36,487 bases of DNA. Source: Alphaproteobacteria bacterium. Lineage in GTDB: Bacteria; Pseudomonadota; Alphaproteobacteria; Rhizobiales; JAJRRF01. The stretch is taken from assembly GCA_024279735.1 (NCBI GenBank), contig JAJRRF010000274.1, positions 1-36,487 on the forward strand. The letters run 5' to 3'. Positions within the stretch are counted from its first letter, which is position 1. Every line of letters starts with the position of its first letter. The notes under the pieces were generated by a model. The model saw only the letters and a program-made list of their open reading frames with translations. It was not told the origin of the DNA and did no database searches. The translations under genes were made by a program, and so were the position numbers. Positions 16,176 through 25,840 of this stretch are shown in pieces.

Positions 16176-16669
16176 GATAAACCTACTCCTCAACACCACA
16201 AACCAAATAATATATTCAACAACTGCCTGCTATACTGAACCCTGCGCCTACCCTCCATAACTGAAAGAATAGCAAAAAAAATGTCATTCCCAAATAAAAG
16301 CCAGGAATATCAGTTAATATTTACCGCACAGTCCAGGCAACAAAGACCCTGCATCACCCAATATATCCCTAAAACACTATACCAGAATATAAATCGCCAT
16401 CCTCGGAAACTTGTTTTTTATTTTAAACTATGGCAAAAAAAATAACATTTGTCGACTTAATCAGGGATGCTTTTGCAAGCTATCCCGTTGATTTTCTTGA
16501 GTGTTGCTATTCCGTCTCGCTATTTCCTATAAACTAGGTTATAATTTTACATAACCCATATTTTGGGTGTATTTTGCTGATGAAACCATTTGAATATCCT
16601 GGCAACATTTCAGCAAGAAAAATATGTTAGCGGATATTCCCCATAAATAATATAAATAAAGGAGTGGAA
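16176..16669. other. Divergent intergenic region, TAXI gene / CBS gene
   Basis: This 494-bp AT-rich gap should contain promoters for both divergent genes. The only promoter-like signal I mark is at 16504-16545. A small hairpin lies near 16553-16569 (ACCCATATTTTGGGT). No coding frame of interest is seen. Confidence 0.5.
16504..16545 (+). promoter_or_regulatory. Possible sigma-70-type promoter for CBS gene
   Basis: TTGCTA (16504-16509) and TATAAA (16528-16533) are spaced by 18 bp. A perfect TATAAT at 16540-16545 is an alternative -10 box without a good -35. It lies about 125 bp before the CBS gene start. Sequence likeness only. Confidence 0.3.
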
Positions 16670-17107
16670 ATGACCGTAGGAGAATATATCAGGAACAGGA
16701 ACAAACAGGTTATTTTTTGTCGGCCTGAAGACAGCATCCAGACAGCAGCAAATCTCCTGAGTTCCAACAAGATCGGAGCCATGCCCGTCAAGGATGCCAA
16801 TGCAGACCTGGTTGGCATGCTCTCGGAAAGGGATATTGTCAGGGCATTTGCTGAGCATAGCAGCGCATTGGCCAACAAACAGGTCGCTGACTTCATGACA
16901 AGACAGGTGATTAGTTGCAAGACTGATGACAGCATTCCCTCCGCCATGGAAACCATGACCAACAGGCGTATCAGACATTTGCCCGTCTATGACGGGGACA
17001 GCTTTGCTGGTGTCATCTCGATTGGCGATACGCTGGCCGTCCGTCTGAATGACCTCAAGGTTGAGCGCGATGTCTTGAAAGACCTTTCTATCGCTTCACG
17101 ATATTAG
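16670..17107 (+). CDS. CBS-domain pair protein
   Basis: A 145-residue protein made of two CBS domains (about 8-62 and 72-128), with motifs IGAMPVKDANADLVGMLSERDIVR and IRHLPVYDGDSFAGVISIGDTL. CBS pairs bind adenine nucleotides and act as energy or ligand sensors; stand-alone members regulate partner proteins that cannot be inferred here. The start is ATG 16670, with AAGGAG five bases upstream; a GTG at 16664 overlaps that ribosome site. A strong terminator follows at 17151-17184, so the gene is transcribed alone. Confidence 0.93.
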   Translation: MTVGEYIRNRNKQVIFCRPEDSIQTAANLLSSNKIGAMPVKDANADLVGMLSERDIVRAFAEHSSALANKQVADFMTRQVISCKTDDSIPSAMETMTNRRIRHLPVYDGDSFAGVISIGDTLAVRLNDLKVERDVLKDLSIASRY

Positions 17108-17150
17108 TATCTGAGCTGATATCCAGTCATCAATCTAGCTAACCAACCCA

Positions 17151-17184
17151 AAAGGTCTTTGCCAGTCGCCTGGCAAAGACCTTT
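17151..17184 (+). terminator. Rho-independent terminator after CBS gene
   Basis: AAAGGTCTTTGCCAG and CTGGCAAAGACCTTT form a perfect 15-bp stem with loop TCGC, followed by a T-run. It is 43 bp past the stop codon. Confidence 0.93.
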
Positions 17185-17338
17185 TTAATTCATCCAATGC
17201 CCTGGAGGGATCAGGCGTTGAAGAAATTTACAGACAAGAAATCCTGAATACTCTCTCCTGCCTGCACATCAGACATATGGCTTTTCCCTCCAACTTCAAG
17301 GGCAAGTCCAATCTTTTTTCTGGCCCCAAAATAAAAAA

Positions 17339-17366
17339 TCACAACAAGTGCCTCCACTTGTTGTGA
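17339..17366 (-). terminator. Rho-independent terminator after lolA
   Basis: TCACAACAAGTG (17339-17350) and CACTTGTTGTGA (17355-17366) form a perfect 12-bp stem with loop CCTC. On the minus strand it is followed by TTTTTTATTTT. It lies about 80 bp past the lolA stop. Confidence 0.88.
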
Positions 17367-17448
17367 CTATTTTCTAACATATTCAAACAAACATCCGTCA
17401 AATCCCTTAAGGGATTTTCATCCAATTACATACTTTAACACCCCAAGG

Positions 17449-18165
17449 TCAGCCCTTGTCAAAAACATTGGCCAGACCGATATTGGAAGGCTTAAACATT
17501 TTGTCTTCAACCGCCTTATCCATGCTCAGGTTGCCAATTTCAATCCTTGTATCCAGCCCTTGCGCATCCCTAATAACCCATTCCAGCAGGTCAAGCTTCT
17601 TGCCATTAGCAAAAACCAGGCGGATCTGGCCAGCAGCATTTCCTGACTTATCAGCCAGGGAAACAGATATTTTCTCAGCACTTTCGCTCATATTCAAAAT
17701 GACAGCATCCCTCATGATATCGACATTTTCAGAGAGCAACATTCTGAACGGCGTAGACTCCAAAGGGTAACGGTCTACTGTTTTCAGGTCATGGTCTTCA
17801 ATAGAAAGATATTCACCATCAGAAATAATCATCAGCAGGCTTGGTGAAGCATAGTCAAACCGCATCTTGCCAGGACGCTGGACAAAAAACTTGCCCTTTT
17901 GCTTGTCCTTGTTTGGGTTTGTCTGCCTAAAACGCCCCTGGAGACTTGTAAAACTGTTCATGTAGGTGTTCACCCTTTTCAGGGTGGTCATTTGCTTGCT
18001 TGAGATCGTGATGCCGCCCTTTGCAGCATTGACCTCTGTGTTCCAGGCTGAACCCGTTACTGCGTTGACAGGAGCCTTGCGATCATCTGCAAAAGCTGAA
18101 TGAGTTGCCAAGACCATAACGCCAGCAAGACTTAACGCATATATTGATTGTGTCAGTTTCGTCAT
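17449..18165 (-). CDS. lolA: LolA family outer-membrane lipoprotein carrier
   Basis: A 238-residue periplasmic protein. Signal peptide MTKLTQSIYALSLAGVM up to AFA, about 26 residues. The LolA fold is marked by FTSLQGRFRQTNPNK, GKFFVQRPGKMRFDYASPSLLMIISDGEYL and LEWVIRDAQGLDTRIEIGNL. LolA carries lipoproteins from the LolCDE transporter to the outer membrane. The start is ATG 18165, preceded by AAGGA nine bases away; codons upstream to 18198 are in frame but add a non-signal N terminus. It is the third gene of a run aminotransferase-ftsK-lolA, the common alphaproteobacterial order. It is separated from ftsK by 388 bp with a terminator, so it likely has its own promoter. Confidence 0.9.
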   Translation of the reverse strand: MTKLTQSIYALSLAGVMVLATHSAFADDRKAPVNAVTGSAWNTEVNAAKGGITISSKQMTTLKRVNTYMNSFTSLQGRFRQTNPNKDKQKGKFFVQRPGKMRFDYASPSLLMIISDGEYLSIEDHDLKTVDRYPLESTPFRMLLSENVDIMRDAVILNMSESAEKISVSLADKSGNAAGQIRLVFANGKKLDLLEWVIRDAQGLDTRIEIGNLSMDKAVEDKMFKPSNIGLANVFDKG

Positions 18166-18553
18166 AACACGAGTTCCTTGAATAGCTAAATACCGCATTT
18201 AAATAAACGCCCATACATTCTTAGGTTTTGTTCTTGCCCCAAAAAACGTCAACTTCATGGCAAGAACAGAAACATGGGGGCTAGCCTCAATATCAGCCCC
18301 AAAAACCTCCCTACTGTGATAAATATACACCCGACAGGGGCAACCACACAAAGGGAAAAACAAGAATCGGACAATCAAAAGCTACCATATCTAAAGGTGC
18401 TAAATATGGCAGAAACGAGGTCGAAACCACTATATAACAATTAAGGCTGTGCATGTGTATAGAGCAAAACCTGGCCCTGAAAACAAGACAAAGCCCCCCC
18501 TGGAATGTACCAGAGGGGCTTTTCCCAATTCAAATTTTGAGTTTTGCCTGAGC
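18166..18553. other. Gap between lolA and ftsK
   Basis: The gap holds the ftsK terminator near 18490-18522 and, presumably, the lolA promoter, which I cannot define. Nothing else is seen. Confidence 0.5.
18490..18522 (-). terminator. Likely terminator after ftsK
   Basis: AAAGCCCC at left and GGGGCTTT at right form the outer stem, and CTGG/CCAG extend it with mismatches. The U-run on the minus strand is broken (TTTGTCTTGTTTT), so strength is uncertain. It lies about 30 bp past the ftsK stop. Confidence 0.6.
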
Positions 18554-21178
18554 TTATATCATATCACCCATTTGCGCATCTTCATCATTGCGCATCAATA
18601 TTTCGCGCCTGCCAACATGGTCAGCCTGACTGATAAGACCCTCATCCTGCATACGGTCAATAATTGAGGCCGCCTTGTTATAACCGATAGAGAGGCGACG
18701 CTGGATGTAACTGGTAGATGCCTTCTTGTCCCGCAGGACAATGGCTATCGCCTCATCGTAAAGGGCTTCATTTTTGTCCCCGCCACTTGCCGCAGGGATA
18801 ACTTCAGCTTCCAACTCTTCCTCTTCACCTTCTGTCACAGCATCAAGATATTTAGGTGTGCCCTGCTTCTTGAGATAGGCCGTAATTTCTTCGACTTCCT
18901 CATCAGTAACAAAAGCACCATGAATACGTTCAACCTTGCCGCCGCTCTTCATATAAAGCATGTCACCCTTGCCAAGAAGCTGCTCAGCCCCCATTTCACC
19001 GATAATGGTACGGCTGTCAATCTTGGAAGTCACCTGGAAACTCATCCGGCTTGGGAAGTTGGCCTTGATCGTACCTGTAATGACATCAACACTTGGACGT
19101 TGCGTTGCCATAATAATATGGATACCCGCAGCACGCGCCATCTGAGCCAGACGCTGAACCGCGCCCTCAATCTCCTTACCGGCGCAAACCATCAGGTCAG
19201 CCATTTCATCGACGACAACAACAATGAATGGCAACTTTTCATATTCAAGCGTTTCAGTCTCATAGATGGCTTCACCTGTCTCAGCATCAAAACCGGTCTG
19301 GACTGTACGGGTCATGAATTCGCCATTCGCAATGGCTGTATCCACCTTATTGTTAAAGCCGCCAATATTCCGGACACCCATCTTGGACATCTTCTTATAG
19401 CGTTCCTCCATCTCTTTCACAGTCCACTTCAGGGCAAAAACTGCCTTTTTAGGGTCTGTTACAACAGGGGACAACAGATGGGGAATGCCTTCATAGACTG
19501 ACAGTTCAAGCATTTTGGGATCAATCATGATGAACTTGCACTGCTCAGGTGTCATGTTATAGAGCAGGGACAAAATCATGGTATTAATACCGACAGACTT
19601 ACCCGAACCAGTTGTACCTGCAATCAGGAGATGCGGCATTGCAGCAAGGTCAACAGCAACACTCTGGCCACCAATATTCTTGCCAAGCACCATCGGCAAA
19701 CGGTAATTCGACAAATGCTGCGCCTGGGACTCAAGCTGCTCACGCATATAGACAATCTGACGTGACTTGTTCGGAAGCTCAATACCAATCAGGTTCTTGC
19801 CGGGTATAACTGCAATCCTGGCAGATATAGCACTCATATAGCGGGCAATATCATCTGTAAGGCCAATAATTCTGGCGGACTTCACTCCCCTGGCTGGCTC
19901 AAGTTCATACAGTGTCACCACTGGCCCCGGGCGCGCATTGACAATCTTGCCCTTGACCCCAAAGTCAGCAAGAACTTCTTCAAGTCTCTTACATTCAACC
20001 TCAAGCTCTTCATCTGCAACCAAAATCTCAGAATCTGACACTGGCGTTGCATTCATCAGATCCAGTGATGGCAGGGCAAAATTACCTGGCGCAGGCAAGC
20101 CTGGGCGTGACTGGTATGCCAATGCCCCTGGAACAGTTTCAGGAACTGCTTTCTGGGAGAAAAAGCTAAAGATTGATTTCGCCTTTTCTGGCTGCCCAGC
20201 AACCGGTGTCGCCATATTGCTGACTGGCACGGCCTGCATTGCAGGGGCAGCACTCATGGCTGTAACCATAGGAATTTCCTGCGGGATTTGTTGCTGTGTA
20301 ACTGGCTGCGGTATTTGCGGCACATTTCTAGCCACATTATCAGCAGCACCTGCAAATATGGCACCGCCTACCCGTGGCTCAACCCGCCCACCATTAATAC
20401 TACCAACGACCGGAATTTTTTGTCCCGCAGATGGAGTTGACGGTGCTGATGACGGCATATTGACAGCCTTCGCAACAGGCTCTCCTCCATTTTCGTAACC
20501 CTCAAGCTTGGACACCATATCAGAAATAGAGGTATTTGAGAGGTTGTCCGCCTGCCCTGCCTGAGACTTTGCCCTCTTGCCAAGCATCATCATTGACAGG
20601 TCTGCCACAGTAATGGCAGCAGCCACAGTCGCGGCCCACAAGCCAATAGCTGGCAAAAGAAGCGCATTCAGCACAAGTGTCATTTCTGGTACAAGGCCAA
20701 CCCATGACATCATGGCACTGGAATAACCCAGAACCTGATCCCCGATCCAGCCACCAATACCGTTTGGCAGAGGCCATGCTTCAGTTCGTTCAATATTAGA
20801 CAATGCGCCAGCCAGGATGAAGACAGAGAGAGGCCACATTAGCAGCCTCACCAGACTCTGGTTTGGCATTTTCAGAGCCATCAGATGCCAGCCCCATGCT
20901 GCCATCGGCAAAAACACCCAGATAGATGCCAGACCAAAAATTTGGAAAAGGATATTGGAAACAGATGCCCCATAATACCCCAAAAGGTTCTGGACAGGCT
21001 TGTCTGTCAGGTTCTGCATACTGGGGTCAGAAACAGACCAGCTTCCCAGGCTCATCCAGCCCGCAACAGCGAGAACAAGAAACAACATTCCGATGAAACG
21101 CAAGACCCCGTTTTTTAGGCCTGACTGAACAGAACCGGGGAGCAAACGTGTGTGGGTAATATTTTCCGCCAGAGACAT
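18554..21178 (-). CDS. ftsK: DNA translocase FtsK
   Basis: An 874-residue protein. Four N-terminal membrane segments (about 25-190) anchor it at the septum. A Pro/Ala/Gln-rich linker (about 210-370) follows, then the motor: Walker A GTTGSGKS (521-528), Walker [10 protein letters not shown] (about 653-661), [19 protein letters not shown], and a C-terminal winged-helix gamma domain (about 807-868, [20 protein letters not shown]) that reads KOPS-type DNA sites. FtsK moves chromosome termini and activates dif recombination at division. The start is ATG 21178 with AAGG upstream; a TTG six codons earlier is the alternative. The aminotransferase gene ends 20 bp upstream, so the two are probably cotranscribed. 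Confidence 0.96.
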   Translation of the reverse strand: MSLAENITHTRLLPGSVQSGLKNGVLRFIGMLFLVLAVAGWMSLGSWSVSDPSMQNLTDKPVQNLLGYYGASVSNILFQIFGLASIWVFLPMAAWGWHLMALKMPNQSLVRLLMWPLSVFILAGALSNIERTEAWPLPNGIGGWIGDQVLGYSSAMMSWVGLVPEMTLVLNALLLPAIGLWAATVAAAITVADLSMMMLGKRAKSQAGQADNLSNTSISDMVSKLEGYENGGEPVAKAVNMPSSAPSTPSAGQKIPVVGSINGGRVEPRVGGAIFAGAADNVARNVPQIPQPVTQQQIPQEIPMVTAMSAAPAMQAVPVSNMATPVAGQPEKAKSIFSFFSQKAVPETVPGALAYQSRPGLPAPGNFALPSLDLMNATPVSDSEILVADEELEVECKRLEEVLADFGVKGKIVNARPGPVVTLYELEPARGVKSARIIGLTDDIARYMSAISARIAVIPGKNLIGIELPNKSRQIVYMREQLESQAQHLSNYRLPMVLGKNIGGQSVAVDLAAMPHLLIAGTTGSGKSVGINTMILSLLYNMTPEQCKFIMIDPKMLELSVYEGIPHLLSPVVTDPKKAVFALKWTVKEMEERYKKMSKMGVRNIGGFNNKVDTAIANGEFMTRTVQTGFDAETGEAIYETETLEYEKLPFIVVVVDEMADLMVCAGKEIEGAVQRLAQMARAAGIHIIMATQRPSVDVITGTIKANFPSRMSFQVTSKIDSRTIIGEMGAEQLLGKGDMLYMKSGGKVERIHGAFVTDEEVEEITAYLKKQGTPKYLDAVTEGEEEELEAEVIPAASGGDKNEALYDEAIAIVLRDKKASTSYIQRRLSIGYNKAASIIDRMQDEGLISQADHVGRREILMRNDEDAQMGDMI

Positions 21179-21198
21179 TATCTTTTGAACCTTCAAAG

Positions 21199-22395
21199 TC
21201 AGATGAGCTTAACAATATGTTCCAATGCTTCCCTGGTTTTATCAATGTCATGAACCATGGCAACGCGCGCATAGTCCTCACCGGGATTTTTTTCACCCGA
21301 TACATTTTTGGCCAGAAAAGCACCTGGAAGTATTTTGACACCAAAACCTTTCCAAAGTGTTGACGCAGCCTTGACCCCGCCCCCTATTTCAGAAAAATTT
21401 AACCACAAAAAGAAACCTCCCTTAGGTTTTTCATAGTTAAAACAATCACTTATAATAGAATCAGCCAGGTCAAACTTTAACCGATATAGTTTACGGCTGT
21501 TATCCACATGGGCTTCGTCAGACCATATTTGGGTACTTACCAGCTGGATCGGCAAAGGTATCTGGGGACAGGCTACATTCCGAAAAGCCATATATTCTCC
21601 TATAAAACCAGCATCCCCCGCACAAAACCCTGACCGCAGTCCTGGGACATTTGAGCGTTTTGAAAGGGAGTTAAAGGTGATGATATTTAGAAAAGGGTCA
21701 ACTCCCACAATCTCCCCCATACCACGGGCAACTTCCAGTGCACCTTTCGGCGGCAGGCCAGAATAAATTTCTGAATAGCATTCATCAGAAAACAACATAA
21801 AATCATGTTTTCGCGCCAGCATGATCACTTTTTCCAGATACTCCTTGCCTGCAACAGCCCCCTGCGGGTTGGAAGGGGAGCACAGGTAAAAGGCCGCAGT
21901 ACGGTCAAGTAAAGCCGGGGACAGGGCATCCAGGTCAGGCAAATAAGAGCTGTCCTTGTCACAGGGCAGGTAAACAGGTTCGCATCCCGCTGCCAGGGCT
22001 GCGGCTGCATAACACTGGTAAAACGGGTTTGGAATGAGGGCAGCAGGCTGCTTCCCAAACTGCTTTCTCCCCTTGGCAATAAACAGGGCAGAGAACAGCC
22101 CTTCCCTCGAACCATTTAGGGGCAGGATATTTTGGGGAGCGGTAATAACATCTGCCAGAACTGGATAACGCCGCCAGTGCCAATCTTGCAAGGCTTGTTG
22201 CAAGTCAGGATGCCCCGCAATCGGGGGGTAGCTCATAAACAGGCCTTCATTCTCACTGATAACCTGCGCAACAAAGCCAGGCATTGCATGACGCGGCGCA
22301 CCAATTGTCATGTCAACTGGCTCACCTCCTGGCGGAATGCCGTCCAGCAATGTGCGCAATTGGGCAAAGGGGGAATTTATTGTGCTCAGTTTCAT
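21199..22395 (-). CDS. dapC: Class I/II aminotransferase, probable N-succinyldiaminopimelate aminotransferase
   Basis: A 398-residue PLP enzyme of fold type I. The PLP lysine is K246 in [15 protein letters not shown], a block typical of DapC-type enzymes. Also present are N176 (CSPSNPQG), D204 and Y207 ([10 protein letters not shown]), and the N-terminal [14 protein letters not shown]. DapC transfers an amino group from glutamate in the succinylase branch of lysine and meso-diaminopimelate synthesis, which feeds peptidoglycan. The substrate is inferred from the motif and from the usual alphaproteobacterial position before ftsK. ATG 22395 has a weak ribosome site. It is the first gene of the run dapC-ftsK-lolA. 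Confidence 0.8.
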   Translation of the reverse strand: MKLSTINSPFAQLRTLLDGIPPGGEPVDMTIGAPRHAMPGFVAQVISENEGLFMSYPPIAGHPDLQQALQDWHWRRYPVLADVITAPQNILPLNGSREGLFSALFIAKGRKQFGKQPAALIPNPFYQCYAAAALAAGCEPVYLPCDKDSSYLPDLDALSPALLDRTAAFYLCSPSNPQGAVAGKEYLEKVIMLARKHDFMLFSDECYSEIYSGLPPKGALEVARGMGEIVGVDPFLNIITFNSLSKRSNVPGLRSGFCAGDAGFIGEYMAFRNVACPQIPLPIQLVSTQIWSDEAHVDNSRKLYRLKFDLADSIISDCFNYEKPKGGFFLWLNFSEIGGGVKAASTLWKGFGVKILPGAFLAKNVSGEKNPGEDYARVAMVHDIDKTREALEHIVKLI

Positions 22396-22684
22396 GGTTT
22401 TTACTCATTGTTTATGAAGGCCTGTCATTCAACAGCAGGCAATATCACAAAACCATGAAGTATAAAATGGATTAACAGCTACAAGCCTAATAACCTCAAG
22501 GCAGTTCAATTCATATATTTTAGAGATTTCAAACAAGGTTTAAGCGTAGAGACAAGGCATGCCTTGTCTTAAAATCTATCCAAAACAACCGTTTTATCAT
22601 ATAGTCAAGCAAGACAGGGCATACCCTGTCTCTACAGTTTCAGTGAAAAACCATAAATTGGATTGCCTGCAATAACCACCAGTT
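22396..22684. other. Gap carrying MITE copy B
   Basis: The region between the carboxypeptidase stop and the aminotransferase start is mostly the 173-bp MITE (22497-22669). The roughly 100 bp at its right side should contain the aminotransferase promoter; no clear boxes are seen. Confidence 0.5.
22497..22669 (-). mobile_element. ISAs1-like MITE, copy B (173 bp, inverted)
   Basis: Ends are CAAGGCAGTTCAATTCAT (from 22497) and, complemented, CAGGCAATCCAATTTAT (to 22669). The flanks TAATAACCT (22488-22496) and CAATAACCA (22670-22678) match at 7 of 9 positions, as expected for an aged 9-bp duplication. Aligned to the complement of copy A it shares the ends, both internal palindromes in the same order, and blocks such as CAAGCAAGACAGGGCAT. 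It starts 15 bp past the carboxypeptidase stop codon, so its hairpins may end that transcript. Confidence 0.8.
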
Positions 22685-23659
22685 CTAATGCGCACCAACA
22701 ACCCGTTTTTTCTTTTTCTTCCTGACATTCCGCCGCCGTTTCTTCTTTTTCTTGATGACTGGCCTGCCGCAAACAGTTGGCCTCAGGTTTGCCGGAGCAA
22801 GTGCCAGCTCTTGTTTTGTGACAGCAATATTTTTAATGGTCTGTCCTGGGAAAAATGTCCGCTTCCAGGCCAAACGGTCAAAACCATAGTCCAGCAGTCC
22901 GGCAATCCTCTTATGGCGTTTCTTACCGTTCCGGCTTCCAAACACAACGGCAACCAGGTGCACATTCCCCCTTCTTGCACTGCCCACAATATTATAGCCT
23001 GAAGCACAGACAAACCCAGTTTTCATACCGGTAGCACCTGGGTATTTTTTATGAATCAGGGAATTATAGGAACGCAACCTGCGCTTTCCCATCATCATAT
23101 GCCCCAGTGTAAACAATTTTGCATGTTCCGGGAAATCCTTGATGACCGCAGATGCCAACAGCCCCATATCATGGGCTGTGGTATAATGGGCAACATTATG
23201 CAAGCCGTTTGGATTAACAAAATGGGTGCGGGTCATGCCAAGCTCATGTGCTTTGGCATTCATCATACTGGCAAAGCCCTCAACACTGCCGCCAAGCTTT
23301 TCTGCAATCATCACAGCCACATCATTGGCAGACTTGATAACCAGAGCCTTCAAGGCTGTGGCCACCGATATTTCAGACCCGACAGGCAATCCAATCTTGC
23401 TTGGCGGCTCCTTAAGGGCAGTCTCAGTGGAAATCACCTTATCTTCCATCGTCAGCTTGCCATGCTTGAGTGCCTCAAACATAAGATAGGCCGTCATCAG
23501 CTTTGTGGTTGAGGCTGGATGCCATAACCTGTGCGCCTCTTCTGCATAAACAACTTCACCACTGTTTATATCAAACACCAGGGTCGGAGTTGCCCACGCA
23601 GAACTACTTACAAAAGGAGACAGACACACAAGTAAAAAAAGAAAAGATCGGTACATCAT
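22685..23659 (-). CDS. D-alanyl-D-alanine carboxypeptidase (peptidase S11)
   Basis: A 324-residue penicillin-binding protein of the DacA type. Signal peptide MMYRSFLFLLVCLSPFVSS up to AWA. All three active-site motifs are present: S50-x-x-K53 (STTKLM), S110-x-N112 (SAND) and K213-T-G (KTGF). It trims the terminal D-Ala from peptidoglycan pentapeptides in the periplasm. The PBP5-type C-terminal beta domain is missing or reduced; instead the protein ends with a strongly basic tail (about 300-320) with KKKKKRRR and RKKKKKR. The start is ATG 23659 with GAGA eight bases upstream; a TTG at 23671 is possible. A MITE follows directly downstream. Confidence 0.92.
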   Translation of the reverse strand: MMYRSFLFLLVCLSPFVSSSAWATPTLVFDINSGEVVYAEEAHRLWHPASTTKLMTAYLMFEALKHGKLTMEDKVISTETALKEPPSKIGLPVGSEISVATALKALVIKSANDVAVMIAEKLGGSVEGFASMMNAKAHELGMTRTHFVNPNGLHNVAHYTTAHDMGLLASAVIKDFPEHAKLFTLGHMMMGKRRLRSYNSLIHKKYPGATGMKTGFVCASGYNIVGSARRGNVHLVAVVFGSRNGKKRHKRIAGLLDYGFDRLAWKRTFFPGQTIKNIAVTKQELALAPANLRPTVCGRPVIKKKKKRRRNVRKKKKKRVVGAH

Positions 23660-23939
23660 AATATATCTCAACGCCTCAGAAAATTTTATATTTGGATGTT
23701 ATAGGAAATAACCTGATTTCATCCAAGTAAAATCATGAACCATATCCCCTTTATCCTTGCGCCGTGATGTAAAAATGATCCCCTTAACATTTTCAGATCC
23801 AGCACGGTCTCCATTACAGAAACCCACACAAAAGAACAGCATAAACCTGCCTCCACTCTAGGACGGCACGTAAAATTGGGCAAGATAAATAGAAAGTTTA
23901 TTTCAAGGCGCAACTAAAGTGGTAATGCAATACCAAAAA

Positions 23940-24025
23940 TGGTGCCCCTGGCCTGACTCGAACAGGCACGCCCTTGCGGACAACAGATTTTGAATCTGTC
24001 GCGTCTACCATTCCGCCACAGGGGC
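23940..24025 (-). tRNA. tRNA-Leu (anticodon CAA)
   Basis: The complement folds as a class II tRNA of 86 bases: acceptor GCCCCTG with CAGGGGC, discriminator A, encoded CCA (23942-23940), anticodon stem ACAGA/TCTGT with loop TTCAAAA (anticodon CAA), a variable arm TGTCCGCAAGGGCG, and T-arm with GTTCGAGTC. The T-run after the CCA can end transcription. It reads UUG codons. It is a lone tRNA between the carboxypeptidase and yqaA genes. Confidence 0.95.
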
Positions 24026-24231
24026 ACTAAAACCATTAAATTTTTCAAGAACAGAAATAATGTGTGCGAATGAAACATCCTCATATCATATTCTTTTGCT
24101 TTTGTAGATATTTTTATTGAATGTTCCCCTATTTTATTTCACCACCAGGAGAGCAAAGCCTGCTACAAAAAATGGTAGTCTTAAAAGACACTGCCCGGAA
24201 CGGCACCCAACTATCAGGATATGACGAGACC

Positions 24232-24819
24232 ATGCTGCGAAAAATATATGACTGGATGATGAAAATGTCAGCCCATCCCAGGGCTACCCTGGCACTGGCA
24301 ATTGTCTCTTTTGTCGAAAGTTCCTTTTTTCCCATCCCCCCCGACATTATGCTAATCCCGATGGTGATAGCCAAAAGGAGCAAGGCATTTTTCTACGCTG
24401 CTGTCGCATCTGTTTCTTCGGTTCTTGGCGGTGCAGCAGGCTATGCCATCGGATTCTTCCTGTTTCTGTCCGTTGGCGAAGGCCTGCTTGACTTTTATGG
24501 CTACTCTGAAAAATTTACCTCATTCACCACCTATTACAAGGAAAGCGGCTATGGCCCCTGGATTGTCCTGATGGCAGGCATCACCCCCTTTCCATATAAG
24601 GTCATTACTATTGCCAGCGGTGTTATCGGCATGAATTTTTATATTTTCATGATTGCCAGTATCATCGCTCGCACACTGCGCTTTGCCGCTGTTGCTGGCC
24701 TACTCTATTATTTTGGCCAGCCCATCCGTGAATTTATAGAAAAATATTTTGGCCTTGTTTCCATCGTATTTTTTGTCCTGCTGGTTGGCGGCTTTGTTGC
24801 CATCAAATATATGTTCTAA
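24232..24819 (+). CDS. YqaA-like DedA/VTT-family membrane protein
   Basis: A 195-residue membrane protein of the YqaA branch of the VTT (DedA) family. Marks: VESSFFPIPPDIMLIPMV (about 27-44, the re-entrant helix region), VLGGAAGYAIGFFL, and GITPFPYKVITIASGV with its conserved proline. Four to five hydrophobic segments are seen. DedA relatives are linked to lipid flipping and membrane proton balance; the YqaA branch is uncharacterised. The start is taken at ATG 24232 (MLRKIYDWMMKMS), which fits family N termini; in-frame ATGs upstream to 24121 lack ribosome sites. It lies 21 bp before dsbB, a frequent alphaproteobacterial pairing and likely one transcript. Confidence 0.85.
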   Translation: MLRKIYDWMMKMSAHPRATLALAIVSFVESSFFPIPPDIMLIPMVIAKRSKAFFYAAVASVSSVLGGAAGYAIGFFLFLSVGEGLLDFYGYSEKFTSFTTYYKESGYGPWIVLMAGITPFPYKVITIASGVIGMNFYIFMIASIIARTLRFAAVAGLLYYFGQPIREFIEKYFGLVSIVFFVLLVGGFVAIKYMF

Positions 24820-24840
24820 GAATTTTATGGAGTAAACTGA

Positions 24841-25344
24841 ATGGACTTCCTGCTGCGACCACAAAACATGACAGTACTGGCATTGCTGGCAGCAATTGGC
24901 GTACTCCTGACAGCACTGGCTTTCCAGCATATTGGCGGCTACATCCCCTGCACCCTGTGCTACCTTGAGCGTTATGCCTATTATGCGGCCATTCCCCTTT
25001 CCCTACTTGCCCTGCTGGCCTTCAACAGGGAACAACATAGCGTTGGCCTGGTCATCATGGGCATTCTGGCACTGGCCTTTCTAGCCAATGCTGTCTTGGG
25101 TGGTTACCACGCTGGGGCAGAATGGAAATGGTGGCCTGGCCCTGCGACCTGCGCTGCAACATCTTCTGTCTCAGGCAATGCAGGCGGACTGCTTGAAAGC
25201 CTAAAAACCATCAAGGTGATCAAATGTGACGAGGCCTCTTTCCGCATGTTTGGCCTGTCCTTTGCAGGCTATAACGTCCTGCTCTCACTGGCTCTTGCCG
25301 GCCTGCTCCTCAGCTCTATAGGCAAGGACAGAAAGAAGGCATAA
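24841..25344 (+). CDS. dsbB: Disulfide bond formation protein DsbB
   Basis: A 167-residue inner-membrane protein with four membrane segments. The first cysteine pair is C37/C40 in IPCTLCYLERYAYY, the second is C104 (GPATCAA) and C129 (VIKCDE), in the order expected for DsbB. DsbB passes electrons from DsbA to quinone. The start ATG 24841 has GGAG eight bases upstream. It follows the yqaA-like gene by 21 bp. No dsbA is in the window. Confidence 0.93.
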   Translation: MDFLLRPQNMTVLALLAAIGVLLTALAFQHIGGYIPCTLCYLERYAYYAAIPLSLLALLAFNREQHSVGLVIMGILALAFLANAVLGGYHAGAEWKWWPGPATCAATSSVSGNAGGLLESLKTIKVIKCDEASFRMFGLSFAGYNVLLSLALAGLLLSSIGKDRKKA

Positions 25345-25403
25345 GGGTACCATCATAAAAATTACGCCCAACATGCCCTTAACCATATCCATTAAAAGGA
25401 AAG

Positions 25404-25631
25404 GGTAGTGGCCGAAACCTGTTTTTTATAAGCATCTGATTTTAATAAATAATATCATGTCAAACCCACTAAATCTTTATGCGTCTTAATCGCAATAATC
25501 TTTATAAAGGAATACCGTATTTTCGCAGTTATACTATTTTTGAGAATGTCATAAATAGCAATATCCTACGAAGTTGACGTAACCATTTGATTGACATATT
25601 AAAAACCTATCAACGGGCTTCGGCCACTACC
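25404..25631. mobile_element. MITE with GGTAGTGGCCGAA ends (228 bp)
   Basis: The left end GGTAGTGGCCGAAACCTGTT and the complement of the right end GGTAGTGGCCGAAGCCCGTT are 18 of 20 identical. A direct repeat AAG flanks both sides (25401-25403 and 25632-25634), as expected of a 3-bp target duplication. The interior is AT-rich and non-coding. The parent transposon family is not identified. No second copy is in the window. Confidence 0.8.
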
Positions 25632-25840
25632 AAGAAATTTATGCAGTTCTGCGCCCAAATACAACGTTTTATCATCGTTTCTAGGCCGAATTTTTCCTTT
25701 CTACATTGTCCAGGCTGGATTTAAAACGACCATAAGCCTTGCAATCTCTTATATTTGTGTGAATGCCGTAGTTGCGCTTGTCCTTCGCTGCACTCGGTTT
25801 TGAGTGCCTCAACCTCACAAGAAACATGGTGTCCCCGAAT

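Larger units (their letters stand above)
17108..17448. other. Gap between CBS gene and lolA (convergent)
   Basis: The 341-bp gap contains one terminator for each of the two convergent genes (17151-17184 and 17339-17366). Between them a 48-codon minus-strand frame (17357 to 17211, GTG start) reads GARKKIGLALEVGGKSHM in its middle and looks protein-like, but it has no ribosome site and its first codons lie in the lolA terminator stem. I do not call it a gene. Confidence 0.5.

Noticed and set aside
17211-17357. 48-codon minus-strand frame with protein-like sequence (GARKKIGLALEVGGKSHM)
   Set aside because: GTG start without ribosome site, and its first codons form the lolA terminator stem; kept only as a remark.
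23719-23913. 64-codon minus-strand frame between the carboxypeptidase and tRNA-Leu
   Set aside because: No ribosome site and no recognisable pattern; a chance frame.
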